From: Bacillus massilioanorexius
Lineage (GTDB): Bacteria > Bacillota > Bacilli > Bacillales > DSM-1321
Assembly (NCBI RefSeq): GCF_902374955.1
Contig: NZ_CABKRX010000088.1
Span: 1 to 64,000 of the forward strand
Direction of reading: 5' to 3'
Length of the DNA stretch: 64,000 nucleotides
Notes under the pieces: model-generated
Told to the model about the DNA's origin: nothing
Seen by the model: the letters and a program-made list of their open reading frames with translations, nothing else
Database searches by the model: none
In this document: positions 26,254 through 35,550 of the stretch, piece after piece
How the letters are laid out: each line of letters opens with the position of its first letter
Position numbering within the stretch: the first letter of the stretch is position 1
Position numbers and translations under genes: made by a program

Positions 26254-26269
26254 TGCAATTTATATGCCA
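26254..26269 (-). promoter_or_regulatory. Sigma-54 promoter of the deaminase-dehydrogenase-racemase operon
   Basis: Minus strand reads TGGCATATAAATTGCA, an exact TGGCAY-N5-TTGCA match. Transcription would start near 26243, about 48 bases before the DapA-type gene. It is the fourth such promoter in 10 kb. The gap 26196-26611 otherwise contains only the terminator at 26417-26461. Confidence 0.84.
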
Positions 26270-26416
26270 AGAAATGATTAGTGACAGAAAGGCAATACTT
26301 ATTATGAAATGTATGAATTTTTTTACAGTGTATAGATTCTTATACTTGTCCTTTTTGATAAAAATTGACAATATCCACATCATATAAACAGTTTCTACTA
26401 CTTAAGCATATAAAAA

Positions 26417-26461
26417 GAAGAGGAGTCTAAAATGGATTTCCTCCTTTTTAGACACCTCTTC
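26417..26461 (-). terminator. Terminator after the NlpC/P60-SLH gene
   Basis: On the minus strand GAAGAGGTGTCTAAAA pairs with TTTTAGACTCCTCTTC with one mismatch, followed by a U-rich tract. It lies about 150 bases after the stop at 26612. Confidence 0.7.
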
Positions 26462-26611
26462 ACTTCATATTGTTCTATTATTAAGCTTGATAATTTGTTT
26501 GGCTTTCTTTTTGCTTCCTATACAAAAAAGAAAGTTATTCACTTTGAAACAATATAAAAAATGACCTGAGTCTGTTTCTTCTTTTTTCAAATATAGAATG
26601 CTAGAAAAGTA

Positions 26612-27610
26612 TTATTTTACTGCAATACCATTATAAACTGCTGCTGAAAAATAGGCTCTAGAAGCAGCATCATTTGATCGATACGTACTGGTTTTAAATC
26701 CTTCAGTTCGATCAATAGCATGCATAGTTATAATAGCATCAAAAAAACTTGTAGTTGGTTTAACATCCTTATAAACAGTATGTAAACTAGAAATATTTGT
26801 AATGTTAATATTAAAGGCTCTCTTAACAATAGAAGCCATTTGACCTCTAGTCATTGTATCATTCGGCCTAAATGTCCCATCCGAGTATCCATTAATAATT
26901 CCTAACTCTTTAATTGAAGCAATGTCTTTAGCGAATGCGCTTGATGGAGAAACATCACGATATGATGATTCATTTTTCGGCTTATGCTTTAAAACTCTGT
27001 TAATGATTGCTGCAGCTTGTCCTCTAGTAACAGAATCTTCTGGACGAAAAGTCCCATCATTGTAACCGCTAATAATACCTTGTGCTCCAAGTGTACCTAC
27101 AGCTGTATATGCAAAATGGTCTTTGTTCAAGTCTGTATATACTACTAATACTTCTTCATTTAAAACTCGTTTTGCACCTGTATATTTCGATTTCCAATAA
27201 GAGTTATCTAAGCTTGCAACTAGTACTCCACTATTTGTTGCACTAATAAAATTATTGTTACCTACGTAAATACCAGAATGAGTGATCCCTTTCTTATCAT
27301 ATGTACCGGAGAAAAACACTAAATCCCCAATTTTCAAATCACTCTTTTCAACAGCCTTACCAACCTTATTATATTGGTCATCCGCTGTTCTCGGTAACGA
27401 TATACCCGCCTGATCAAAAACATAAACTAAGAATCCCGAGCAATCGAATCCTGCCGGTGTATTACCTCCCCACTTATATGGAACACCTATATATTGGTTA
27501 GCAATTTTTACAATATCATTACCCGTTACATTAGCTGCATGTGTTTTAGTAATTGGTAAAATAGCAATTAACAGTATAGCAGAAAAAACAAATGATAATA
27601 GCTTCCTCAT
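26612..27610 (-). CDS. Secreted NlpC/P60 peptidoglycan hydrolase with SLH domains
   Basis: Exported endopeptidase that would cut the D-gamma-glutamyl-meso-diaminopimelate bond in peptidoglycan. A signal peptide (1-25, cleavage after THA) precedes the NlpC/P60 domain (about 28-145) with Cys57 in FDCSG and His111 in THSGIYV. Three S-layer homology repeats follow (about 160-215, 220-275 and a degenerate one at 280-330). The first two carry GYNDGTFRPEDSVTRGQ-type cores that bind pyruvylated wall polymer. The third lacks the usual TRAE core. The gene is monocistronic, with its own terminator. The SLH repeats imply an S-layer or SLH-anchoring wall polymer in this organism. Confidence 0.92.
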   Translation of the reverse strand: MRKLLSFVFSAILLIAILPITKTHAANVTGNDIVKIANQYIGVPYKWGGNTPAGFDCSGFLVYVFDQAGISLPRTADDQYNKVGKAVEKSDLKIGDLVFFSGTYDKKGITHSGIYVGNNNFISATNSGVLVASLDNSYWKSKYTGAKRVLNEEVLVVYTDLNKDHFAYTAVGTLGAQGIISGYNDGTFRPEDSVTRGQAAAIINRVLKHKPKNESSYRDVSPSSAFAKDIASIKELGIINGYSDGTFRPNDTMTRGQMASIVKRAFNINITNISSLHTVYKDVKPTTSFFDAIITMHAIDRTEGFKTSTYRSNDAASRAYFSAAVYNGIAVK

Positions 27611-27773
27611 AACAGACCTCCATTCTTCCTATCTTTTAAGCGTTTTTATATTCATATAGTACTAGTTTATCATAAGTCCACAGTGTAAAAACATGACAAC
27701 TTTACAATATTCGAAAAAATATAGTATCTTTATACCTAATTAAACTATGTATATAGTATTATTTGGAATAGAA

Positions 27774-28412
27774 TTATCTTTGATTCCATTCTGAATAAAA
27801 CTCTTTCAAAAACGTTTCCATATACCTATGTCTTCTATTCGCAATTTCTTTTGCTGTTTCTGTATTCATTAAATCCTTTAATTTAAAAAGTTTTTCATAA
27901 AAATGATTCACAGTATGATTCTTTAGTTCTTTAACCTCTTCTACAGAAGTAAAATTTCTTGGTTCTATATGAGGGTCATAAATTGGTTGATTTCGATAAC
28001 CTCCGTAAGTAAAAGCTCTTGCAATACCTATTGCTCCCATTGCATCTAAACGATCAGCATCTTGGACAATTTTCCCCTCCATAGACTTTTGCCTAGATTC
28101 TGTAACACCTCCCTTAAATGACATCGTCTTAATAATATTCATAATGTCATCTCTTTCTCTAGGTGAAATATTAACAGAAAGAAGATAATTTTCAGTTGCA
28201 CGAAAGTTGTTATTTGAAAATTTCCAGTCATCTAGATCATGTAATAAAGCAGCCATTTCCACGACAAAAAGGTTTGCCTTTTCTTTAGAGGCAATTAACT
28301 TAGCTAAATGATAGACTCGTTCAATATGCCACCAGTCATGCCCGCTTCCCTCTCCATATGACTTTTGCATCACATATTGTTTCGTTTCTTCTACTATTCT
28401 TTTTTTATCCAT
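27774..28412 (-). CDS. HD-domain phosphohydrolase (YpgQ/YedJ type)
   Basis: Metal-dependent phosphohydrolase of the HD superfamily. Seen are HDWWHIERVYHLAKL (first His), AALLHDLDDWKF (the HD pair), and QDADRLDAMGAIGIARAF, the C-terminal motif typical of the YpgQ/YedJ group. Some of those proteins hydrolyse nucleoside triphosphates to monophosphates and pyrophosphate. An ATG at 28463 is in frame, but AAAGGG sits 5 bases before the ATG at 28412, which gives MDKKRIVEETKQYV and about 212 residues, close to family length. It has no obvious operon partner. Confidence 0.88.
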   Translation of the reverse strand: MDKKRIVEETKQYVMQKSYGEGSGHDWWHIERVYHLAKLIASKEKANLFVVEMAALLHDLDDWKFSNNNFRATENYLLSVNISPRERDDIMNIIKTMSFKGGVTESRQKSMEGKIVQDADRLDAMGAIGIARAFTYGGYRNQPIYDPHIEPRNFTSVEEVKELKNHTVNHFYEKLFKLKDLMNTETAKEIANRRHRYMETFLKEFYSEWNQR

Positions 28413-28581
28413 AAAATCCCTTTCCATTCTTAAATTCATATATATTGACCTATATACTTTCATACACTCTGCAACAGAATCATACTTTTATCCTCTTATA
28501 CTCACAACAAATTATTTCTTTTATAACACGAAGGATATATAGATTATCGTCAAATATATGTAATTTTTTAATAAAAAATAT

Positions 28582-28610
28582 GCCAAAAGTAATTCTCCAT
28601 CACTTTTAGC
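28582..28610 (-). terminator. Terminator after the ArsB-type gene
   Basis: Minus strand GCTAAAAGT pairs with ACTTTTGGC around an 11-base loop and is followed by a TATTTTTTATT tract, right after the stop at 28622. Confidence 0.65.
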
Positions 28611-28621
28611 ACAAGGCATAA

Positions 28622-29977
28622 TTATCTAAAAAACAAGTGAATCCAGCAATAAAGTAACACTATTGTTACAACTAATGTTAAAGGTATAACAACAAGTGAT
28701 ACTTGTAAATAATCTTTCCATTTAACCTTTATCTTGTTTTGCTTTAAGATATGCATCCAAATTAAAGAGGCTAATGTTCCAATTGGTAACAATAATGAAC
28801 CAATATCACTACCTATAATACTTGATAAATACATCGTTTTTAATGTAAGAGGATCTAAATGTAATTCAGTTAGTGTTATCGTTCCAATTAACAACGCTGG
28901 ATGGTTATTAAAAAAGTTGGATAGAACCGAAACGAGTCCTCCCATTAGAAAACTAGCTTCAAATAACCCTTTTTGTACAATCGGCTCGCTAATTTGAACA
29001 AGTAAATCTGTTAACCCTGAGTTGTGAAGACCGTAAATGATAACATACATAGAAAATGCAAAAAGTAAAATCTGCCACGGGGTTTTTTTCAAAATATCAG
29101 TTGGATTTGTGCGTAGATGATACCATCTCCAAACTAATAGAACGAATGAGCCTAATATAGCGACAAATTCTATAGGTATTGAAAAGTACGATGCAATAAA
29201 AAGAGAGCAGCGAATGATAAAAACAAAAAGAAGGATTTTCAACATAAATATTGTACGTTTTTTTCTAGTTTCAACTGAGATTTTCCCTTTTAATGGATGA
29301 AAGTTTTTGGTGAAAAATATTTGTTCCATATCATACACTGTTTCTGGTAATCTCCCAGGTAATTTCTTTTTAACTAATATGAACATTAAATAGGACATAA
29401 ATAGTAATCCGATGGATGCTGGAATAAACATCATAGCAGTATGCATGTATAATGTCATATGAACAATTTTTAGAGCAATTAAATTTACTATATTGCTTAC
29501 TCCAATTGGCGTTGATGCTGCTGTTGCAATTAGGGCTCCTGTCAATAAATAAGGAATTTGTTGATGTGGTTTTAAACGAAGATTTTTTAGAAGGAGAATT
29601 AATATAGGTGTTGTTATAAGTATGCTACCATCATTATTAAATAATAAAGTCATGAGAAAACATAAAAGTTGAATATACCAATACAGTCGATACCCTGAAC
29701 CTTTTGCTAATGCTCCAATTCTTGCTGCTGCCCAATGAAAGAATCCAAAACTTTCTAGAATAACAGCCATTACAATCGTCGAGATAATAGTAATAGAGGC
29801 TCCACCGATTTTTTCAACAATATCTATGACATCTGCTTTTGTTACTACACCTGTTATTAAAATGATTACTGCACCTATTGCCGCTGGCCAAGCTTCATTA
29901 ATTCCCATAGGTCTCCAGAAAATAATCAAAGTTGTTATCAGGAACACAAAGACTGAAAGAAAAATGTAAATATCCAT
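28622..29977 (-). CDS. ArsB/NhaD (ion transporter superfamily) membrane pump
   Basis: Polytopic membrane protein of 451 residues with 10 to 12 hydrophobic segments. It matches the ArsB arsenite-efflux branch of the ion transporter superfamily (MLTLLFNNDGSILITTPILI, STPIGVSNIVNLIALK, SNFFNNHPALLIG). Arsenite export driven by membrane potential is the usual role. No arsR, arsC or arsD is beside it, so the substrate may be another anion. The start fits a GGAGGGA ribosome site. It ends in a terminator. Confidence 0.82.
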   Translation of the reverse strand: MDIYIFLSVFVFLITTLIIFWRPMGINEAWPAAIGAVIILITGVVTKADVIDIVEKIGGASITIISTIVMAVILESFGFFHWAAARIGALAKGSGYRLYWYIQLLCFLMTLLFNNDGSILITTPILILLLKNLRLKPHQQIPYLLTGALIATAASTPIGVSNIVNLIALKIVHMTLYMHTAMMFIPASIGLLFMSYLMFILVKKKLPGRLPETVYDMEQIFFTKNFHPLKGKISVETRKKRTIFMLKILLFVFIIRCSLFIASYFSIPIEFVAILGSFVLLVWRWYHLRTNPTDILKKTPWQILLFAFSMYVIIYGLHNSGLTDLLVQISEPIVQKGLFEASFLMGGLVSVLSNFFNNHPALLIGTITLTELHLDPLTLKTMYLSSIIGSDIGSLLLPIGTLASLIWMHILKQNKIKVKWKDYLQVSLVVIPLTLVVTIVLLYCWIHLFFR

Positions 29978-30244
29978 TTTCTTGTATTTCCCTCCTTTCC
30001 TGATTTACGAATAAAAGTTTTTTCTACTTTCAATATCATATGCAAATCTACTAAAATGTATCTAGTTAATAGACTAATTATCTTCTGAATGTTTATTCGT
30101 CTAGTAAATATTTTCTAGTTATCAGTCTAAATATTTTCTAAAAATAGTATTGATGTAAATGGTGAGATTAAACTCTTACTCATCTAGATGAAATAAAATA
30201 GGAATGCTTTATTTGTTTCTATCGACAATAGGTTATCCAAAAAG

Positions 30245-30295
30245 GCTATTTTCGCATACTTTGTTGCCTATAAATAGTGAGCAAAGATTGAATAG
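30245..30295 (+). repeat. Dispersed intergenic repeat, copy 1
   Basis: Contains TTTTCGCATACTTTGTT followed by TTGAATAG, the core shared with copies at 44711, 46653, 54185, 55103, 60455 and 61683. It occupies most of the gap 29978-30351 together with the terminator at 30296. Confidence 0.6.
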
Positions 30296-30345
30296 AAGAG
30301 GCCTCTAAAAAGTGATAAAAAATCATTTTTTAGACAGCCCCTCTT
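30296..30345 (-). terminator. Terminator after the YhfW-like gene
   Basis: AGAGG..CTCTAAAAA pairs with TTTTTTAGA..CCTCT over an imperfect stem just past the stop at 30352. Confidence 0.6.
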
Positions 30346-30351
30346 TAATTA

Positions 30352-31875
30352 TTATTTAATTTTCTTTAACGGACATTTGGCAGGCCCTTCTAATACCTCA
30401 CCAGTATAGGAAAATCTAGATCCGTGACAGGGACAATCCCAACTCAAATCGCCACTATTCCAATTAACCTCGCAGCCTAGATGTGTACAAGTTGTATCAA
30501 CTATATGAACAACACCAGCTTCATCTTTATAGCCACCAGCTATTTTCCCGTTTACATTGATGTGCGCACCTTCATTAATTAATAAATCTTCTGCTGTTTT
30601 TTCAATAATACCAAGTTTTCCTGATACTAGATTTTTAGCTACGTTTGCATTTTGGACAATAAAACTTTTGACCGCACTACCTGAAATGGCACGTGACGGA
30701 TTAAATAAATCTTGCCAATCATTCCTTCTATTTAGGATCCTATCACGGAGTAACATTGCTCCTGCTGTTCCATTTGTCATGCCCCATTTTGCATAGCCTG
30801 TAGCAACGTATATATTTTCTTCACCTGAAGTAATATTTCCAATGTAAGGAACACTATCTAATGTTTTTAAATCTTGGGCTGACCAATGGTAAGAAAAATC
30901 TTCAATATGAAAATATTCATTAGCAAATTGACTAAGAGCCTGATAATAATAGCTTGTGCTTTTTCCTTGACCAGTTTTATGACTTTCTCCTCCAACTAGT
31001 AATAACTGTTCTCCTTTTGATAGAGGAGTAAAACGAATGGAGCGTGTTGGACTTTCAGCACTAATGTACATGCCATTAAAAGGCTTTTCTTTTACTTTTG
31101 CAGCTACAACGTATGAACGTTCTGCATATAATCGTGCAAAATATATTCCTTTCCAATCCACAAAAGGAAAGTGAGAAGCAAGAACTACTTGTGACCCAGA
31201 AATTTTTTTACCATTTTTCAATATTACAGAAGGTCTATCTCCTGTTTCGAGATCAACTGCGATTGTATTCTCTAAAATCGCACCTCCAGACTTTTCTAGC
31301 TTCTCTACTAGTTTATTTAAATATTTTAAAGGATGAAACTGCGCCTGATTTTTCATGACAATAGCTAACTTAGATGCAAACGGTAATGTTGACAGATTCG
31401 TTAATTCTCCATCAATAGATAACTTTTCATATGCCTTGTACTCTCTTTCTATTTGTTCGATATAACTTTCAGAATTTGTATAGATATAGGCATCTTGTAT
31501 GCTATAGTCACAGTCGATACGATGTGTTTCTATTATATGGTTAATGAACTGTTCTGCAGCATGATTGGCTTGATAGTATTGTTCTGCTTTTTCTATTCCA
31601 AGCTGCTCTATAAGTTTGTCGTAAATAATATGATGCTGAGAAGTAATCTTAGCTGTTGTATGTCCAGTTGTTCCATTCATAATTCGATTGGCATCTATAA
31701 GTGCTACTTTTTGTCCCTCTTCAACTAAAAGAAATGCTAAGGTAATTCCCGTTATACCTGCTCCTACTATAACAGTATCAACGGCCATATCTTCATTTAT
31801 TTGAGGAAATAAAGTACTTTCTACAGATTCAATCCAATAAGATGTCATATGATTGGTTTCATTTTTATCATTCAT
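30352..31875 (-). CDS. yhfW: FAD oxidoreductase with C-terminal Rieske domain (YhfW-like)
   Basis: A DAO-type flavoprotein (VDTVIVGAGITGITLAFLLVEEG at about 32-55) fused to a C-terminal Rieske [2Fe-2S] domain with CTHLGC and CPCHGS (about 466-490). The 507 residues and domain order match B. subtilis YhfW, whose substrate is unknown. The pairing implies electron flow from an amine or amino-acid-like donor through FAD to the Rieske cluster. It stands alone between two terminators, with AGGAGGAG upstream of the ATG. No partner reductase is adjacent. Confidence 0.92.
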   Translation of the reverse strand: MNDKNETNHMTSYWIESVESTLFPQINEDMAVDTVIVGAGITGITLAFLLVEEGQKVALIDANRIMNGTTGHTTAKITSQHHIIYDKLIEQLGIEKAEQYYQANHAAEQFINHIIETHRIDCDYSIQDAYIYTNSESYIEQIEREYKAYEKLSIDGELTNLSTLPFASKLAIVMKNQAQFHPLKYLNKLVEKLEKSGGAILENTIAVDLETGDRPSVILKNGKKISGSQVVLASHFPFVDWKGIYFARLYAERSYVVAAKVKEKPFNGMYISAESPTRSIRFTPLSKGEQLLLVGGESHKTGQGKSTSYYYQALSQFANEYFHIEDFSYHWSAQDLKTLDSVPYIGNITSGEENIYVATGYAKWGMTNGTAGAMLLRDRILNRRNDWQDLFNPSRAISGSAVKSFIVQNANVAKNLVSGKLGIIEKTAEDLLINEGAHINVNGKIAGGYKDEAGVVHIVDTTCTHLGCEVNWNSGDLSWDCPCHGSRFSYTGEVLEGPAKCPLKKIK

Positions 31876-32229
31876 TTAATCTCCTCCTATATTCTATTAG
31901 CATTTACCTTTTATAACCAGTTATACTCATGAATAAAAATTGATTAAAAGAGACTTACTATGATCACGTTATGTGAGATAAAAAAACAACAATAAAACGT
32001 ATTCCTCAACATAAGAAAAGACTAAACGTCTTACAAACAAAAAAGCAAATCCTAAAAAACACCACATCCTGCGCAACGTCTTGGCTTATTGACATAAAGG
32101 GGTAAAGGAGCTATAGCTAGACAATAAACCAGGCTCAAAGTGATATTTTTCTGACCATGTAAAAAAGAGCGTCATAAAAAAGCTAAGCTTTTCATGACGC
32201 TCTCTGGATTTTTTTGTATTCTAGCAGCC
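31876..32229. other. Gap upstream of the YhfW-like gene
   Basis: About 350 bases with the yhfW-like promoter region and the terminator listed at 32168-32203. Nothing else is supported. Confidence 0.5.
32168..32203 (-). terminator. Terminator after the DHA2 transporter gene
   Basis: GAGCGTCAT..AAAAAGCT pairs with AGCTTTT.ATGACGCTC; a T-tract is present on either side, so it may serve both strands. Confidence 0.75.
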
Positions 32230-33759
32230 TTACTCTTCTTTATTAGCTGCTGCTTCTTTAGTACTTTCATTATCTTCTTGTACACTTGCATTCAGTTTTA
32301 CTCTTCTAATAAATAAAGCCAGAATTAAAGCGAAAACCGTAATCCACATTGAAACAAAGAACGAATCATTAATTCCGTTTATAGTAGCTTGTGCCATGAT
32401 TTGTTGCTTCATTTCAGCCATTGCAGCTTCTGATGGAGTACCAGTTAATTTACTCATTGCAGCTTCAGCTAATTCTTTAGCATGCGTTGTTGTACGATTT
32501 GCCATTACAGTAACAAGTAACGCTCCGCCAATAGCCCCAGATACTTGTGATAAAGTACTGTTCATAGCCGTACCATGTGGTGTGGATTTTAATGGCAATT
32601 GATTTAAACCATTTGTCATGATTGGCATCATGACCATGGACATCCCGAACATACGAATTGTATATAAAATGATTAAAGTTGTATAAGTTGTTGTAAAAGT
32701 TAATTTACTGAAATAATAGGTCGTGATAATCGTAATAGACAATCCAACTAGTGCCAAAATTTTCGCACCAAATTTATCAAACAATTTACCAGTAATCGGC
32801 GACATTATCCCCATGACAATTGCACCAGGTAACATGAGTAATCCGGAATCTAATGGTGATATACCTCTTAAATTTTGAAGGTAAATTGGCATTAATAGCA
32901 TCGCTGAGAATAAAGCCATGTTTAAAGTGATAGATATTGCCGAACCTAACGCAAACATTGGATATTTATAGATTCTAAAATCTAGCATTGGTTGTTCAAG
33001 CTTTAATTGACGCAAAATGAATACGATTAATGCAATAACACCAACGATAAGTGTTATATATACTTGTGGATCATCCCAACCTTTATTTCCAGCTGTACTA
33101 CAACCGTATAATACTCCCCCAAAACCTATACTAGATAGAATAATAGAAAGAACATCTAATTTGATTACTACTTTTTCTTTCTTATCATTTAGTTTAAAGA
33201 AAGCAAAAATTAAAACAAGTAACGCAATTGGTGAAATAATGTGAAATAACATTGGCCATGAATAATGTTCAATAATCCATCCCGAAAGAGTCGGACCAAT
33301 TGCTGGAGCAAAAATCATAACTAATCCCATGATTCCCATTGCTCCTCCACGTTTTTCAATTGGAAAGCTCGTTAATAGAACATTCATTAAAAGTGGCATC
33401 ATGATTGCAGCACCCGACGCTTGAATCATTCGACCGATTAACAATAGCGCAAAAACTGGTGAAAATCCTGCAGTAATTGTTCCAATAGTAAATAGAGTCA
33501 TTGCTGTTAAAAATAATTTTCTAACAGAGTATCTTTGAATTAAAAATGCAGTCGATGGAATCATAATACCATTCACTAACATATATCCATTCGTTAGCCA
33601 TTGCACTGTAGAAGCTGTAATGTCAAATTCTTTCATAATGGACGGTAATGCAATATTTAGCAGAGTGTTACTTAAAAGAGCAACAAAGGCTCCGATTAAT
33701 AGGATTGCTAATATCCCATAATCTGGTTTAACTTGTTTACCTATTAATTTGTTTTCCAT
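32230..33759 (-). CDS. DHA2-family (EmrB/QacA) multidrug MFS transporter
   Basis: Proton-coupled drug exporter of 509 residues with about 14 transmembrane segments, the DHA2 topology. The motif region VNGIMIPSTAFLIQRYSVRKLFL after helix 2 and GAAIMMPLLMNVLLTSFPIEKRGGAMG near helix 5 (antiporter motif C region at GLVMIFAPAIGPTLSGWI) fit LmrB/EmrB proteins. A short charged C-terminal tail follows. No TetR or MarR regulator is adjacent. ACTTATTAGT occurs twice upstream (33827 and 33876) and may be an operator. Substrates are unknown. Confidence 0.9.
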   Translation of the reverse strand: MENKLIGKQVKPDYGILAILLIGAFVALLSNTLLNIALPSIMKEFDITASTVQWLTNGYMLVNGIMIPSTAFLIQRYSVRKLFLTAMTLFTIGTITAGFSPVFALLLIGRMIQASGAAIMMPLLMNVLLTSFPIEKRGGAMGIMGLVMIFAPAIGPTLSGWIIEHYSWPMLFHIISPIALLVLIFAFFKLNDKKEKVVIKLDVLSIILSSIGFGGVLYGCSTAGNKGWDDPQVYITLIVGVIALIVFILRQLKLEQPMLDFRIYKYPMFALGSAISITLNMALFSAMLLMPIYLQNLRGISPLDSGLLMLPGAIVMGIMSPITGKLFDKFGAKILALVGLSITIITTYYFSKLTFTTTYTTLIILYTIRMFGMSMVMMPIMTNGLNQLPLKSTPHGTAMNSTLSQVSGAIGGALLVTVMANRTTTHAKELAEAAMSKLTGTPSEAAMAEMKQQIMAQATINGINDSFFVSMWITVFALILALFIRRVKLNASVQEDNESTKEAAANKEE

Positions 33760-34216
33760 TTCTACTCCCCTTGACTTTTTAAAAATAAACTTTGGTTATA
33801 TTCATTAGTAAGTGTACATATAACAAACTTATTAGTTGCAATCTACCACTAAAGAACGAACTTTCTAAATATATCACTTATTAGTAATATAATAAATAAA
33901 CAGTATGTTCAAAAAATAACCGTGCAGTATATTATAATACACGTATCAATTTATAGAATCAACCATAAAGCTAATGAAATAAGATATTTTTCTATTACAT
34001 TTCATTCGAAAATATGGAATAAGTAGTAATAGCCAGACTTCTTAGAGATAAGCTGAATTTAAATGTGTGGGGATACTTATAAGAAACCTGGATGATATAT
34101 ACGACGTTTTCCGATTGTTCAAACAGTATTTTGTTGCAAAATAGTTCCTCTAAAAAAGCCTAAGGAAACGAGGCTGCCTCAACATGAGACAGCCTCGTTT
34201 CCCTGCAATATTTAAT
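33760..34216. other. Upstream region of the DHA2 gene with repeated ACTTATTAGT words
   Basis: ACTTATTAGT stands at 33827-33836 and 33876-33885, and a related inverted word lies near 33803. They may be operators for the exporter. No gene is visible, and the terminator at 34164-34202 ends the region. Confidence 0.4.
34164..34202 (-). terminator. Terminator after the AI-2E family gene
   Basis: GGAAACGAGGCTG pairs perfectly with CAGCCTCGTTTCC, with a further CTCA/TGAG pairing inside. On the minus strand a GCTTTTTTAG tract follows. Confidence 0.8.
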
Positions 34217-35248
34217 TTACGTTGTTTTTTCTTGCTTTTCTTCTGGAATTTCAAGCATATCAATGATGAAGATGAAGATCGGTATACCTATAATTAATCC
34301 CCAAATACCAAAGAAATGTTCAGCTAACAATAATACAGCTAGTGTAAAAAATGTTGGCAAATTCGTTTTAACTGACATAAATTTAGGATTTAATATATAT
34401 GCCTCTAAAGCATGAATAATCATTACCATAACAACTACAGCAACCACTGTAGTAAAACCACCTATATTATAGGCAATCATACAAAGAGGTACTAAAGATA
34501 TGATTACTCCCGCAACTGGTATAAGTCCTAAAAAGAAAATCATAATACCTAGTCCAATCAGTTGTGGAAAACCTAATACCCACAATACTAATACGGAAAT
34601 AATTGCGTTAGTTAGCGCAATTAAAAACTGAACTTCGATAACTTTTCCAAAAGAATTTACAAATTTAAAACCAAAATGCTCAATGTTCACGAAGAATTGG
34701 CTAAATTTACTCTTTTTAAATTGAGAGGTAAAGCTTGCAATCTTTTTCTTTTCTAATAATAAGAATAAACTCAGAATAATACTAATCATAATGTGCAAAG
34801 CAATTGTACCAATACCCGAAGCGTATTTGATTACAGACTGTATACTAGACATATTCTTTTCTATATCTAATGGAGTATCCCCAATGGTCTTTATAATAAA
34901 TCTTATCACTTTGTCATCCGGTGGGTGTTTATAGAAATGGATAATTTGATCAATGAGCTCTAGGATTTGTTTGATTATGACTGGGAAGTATTTATACATA
35001 ATTAATCCAATTGCAGCTACAACAACTGTGTACAATATAACTAGAATAAATTTCGGATTAACCTTAATAAATTTCTCTAATAATTTCGATATATGTATTT
35101 GAAATTGATTCATTAAAAAAGCAAATATAAAAGTAAACAACACCAAATGTATCAAATTTCCAATAAGATACAAAAATACAATTAATATTAAAAGTGTAAC
35201 GAATCTTGAAAATCCTTTACTTTTTATAAAGCTTATAAATTCATCCAT
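34217..35248 (-). CDS. AI-2E family (PerM/TqsA-like) membrane protein
   Basis: 343-residue membrane protein with seven to eight hydrophobic segments and the family's C-terminal block (FFLGLIPVAGVIISLVPLCMIAY, LEAYILNPKFMSVKTNLPTF, FGIWGLIIGIPI). Members have been linked to AI-2 export, sodium/proton exchange or stress tolerance; the family name does not fix the substrate. Ribosome site GGGGAGG precedes the ATG. It is monocistronic, ending in a strong hairpin. Confidence 0.88.
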   Translation of the reverse strand: MDEFISFIKSKGFSRFVTLLILIVFLYLIGNLIHLVLFTFIFAFLMNQFQIHISKLLEKFIKVNPKFILVILYTVVVAAIGLIMYKYFPVIIKQILELIDQIIHFYKHPPDDKVIRFIIKTIGDTPLDIEKNMSSIQSVIKYASGIGTIALHIMISIILSLFLLLEKKKIASFTSQFKKSKFSQFFVNIEHFGFKFVNSFGKVIEVQFLIALTNAIISVLVLWVLGFPQLIGLGIMIFFLGLIPVAGVIISLVPLCMIAYNIGGFTTVVAVVVMVMIIHALEAYILNPKFMSVKTNLPTFFTLAVLLLAEHFFGIWGLIIGIPIFIFIIDMLEIPEEKQEKTT

Positions 35249-35550
35249 TTATTATATTCCTCCCCTTTCTATCTATATTTGTCTAAACATAAATAAAGCA
35301 ATATTTTCATTTAGTTATAATAAGATTTATTATCCATTTCCCCTTTACAAATCTCCATTTATTTATCGGAAAAGACATATTTCTATTTTACACTAAGTTT
35401 CTTAATTTTTATAAATAAATCAACTATAAAATTATATTACTCACAAAGTGTTCATTATAATGATATGAACATCATATACCTATATTCAAAGAAAAGGTGT
35501 TTCAAAAATAAATTCTTGAAACACCTTTCCAAAACAACATTCGTCGTTAC
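35249..35550. other. Gap between the AI-2E family gene and ykvI
   Basis: A/T-rich, containing the AI-2E gene promoter region and the ykvI terminator; no gene seen. Confidence 0.5.
35493..35528 (-). terminator. Terminator after ykvI
   Basis: AAAGGTGTTTCAA pairs perfectly over 13 bases with TTGAAACACCTTT around a 10-base loop, followed on the minus strand by a T-rich tract. Confidence 0.75.
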
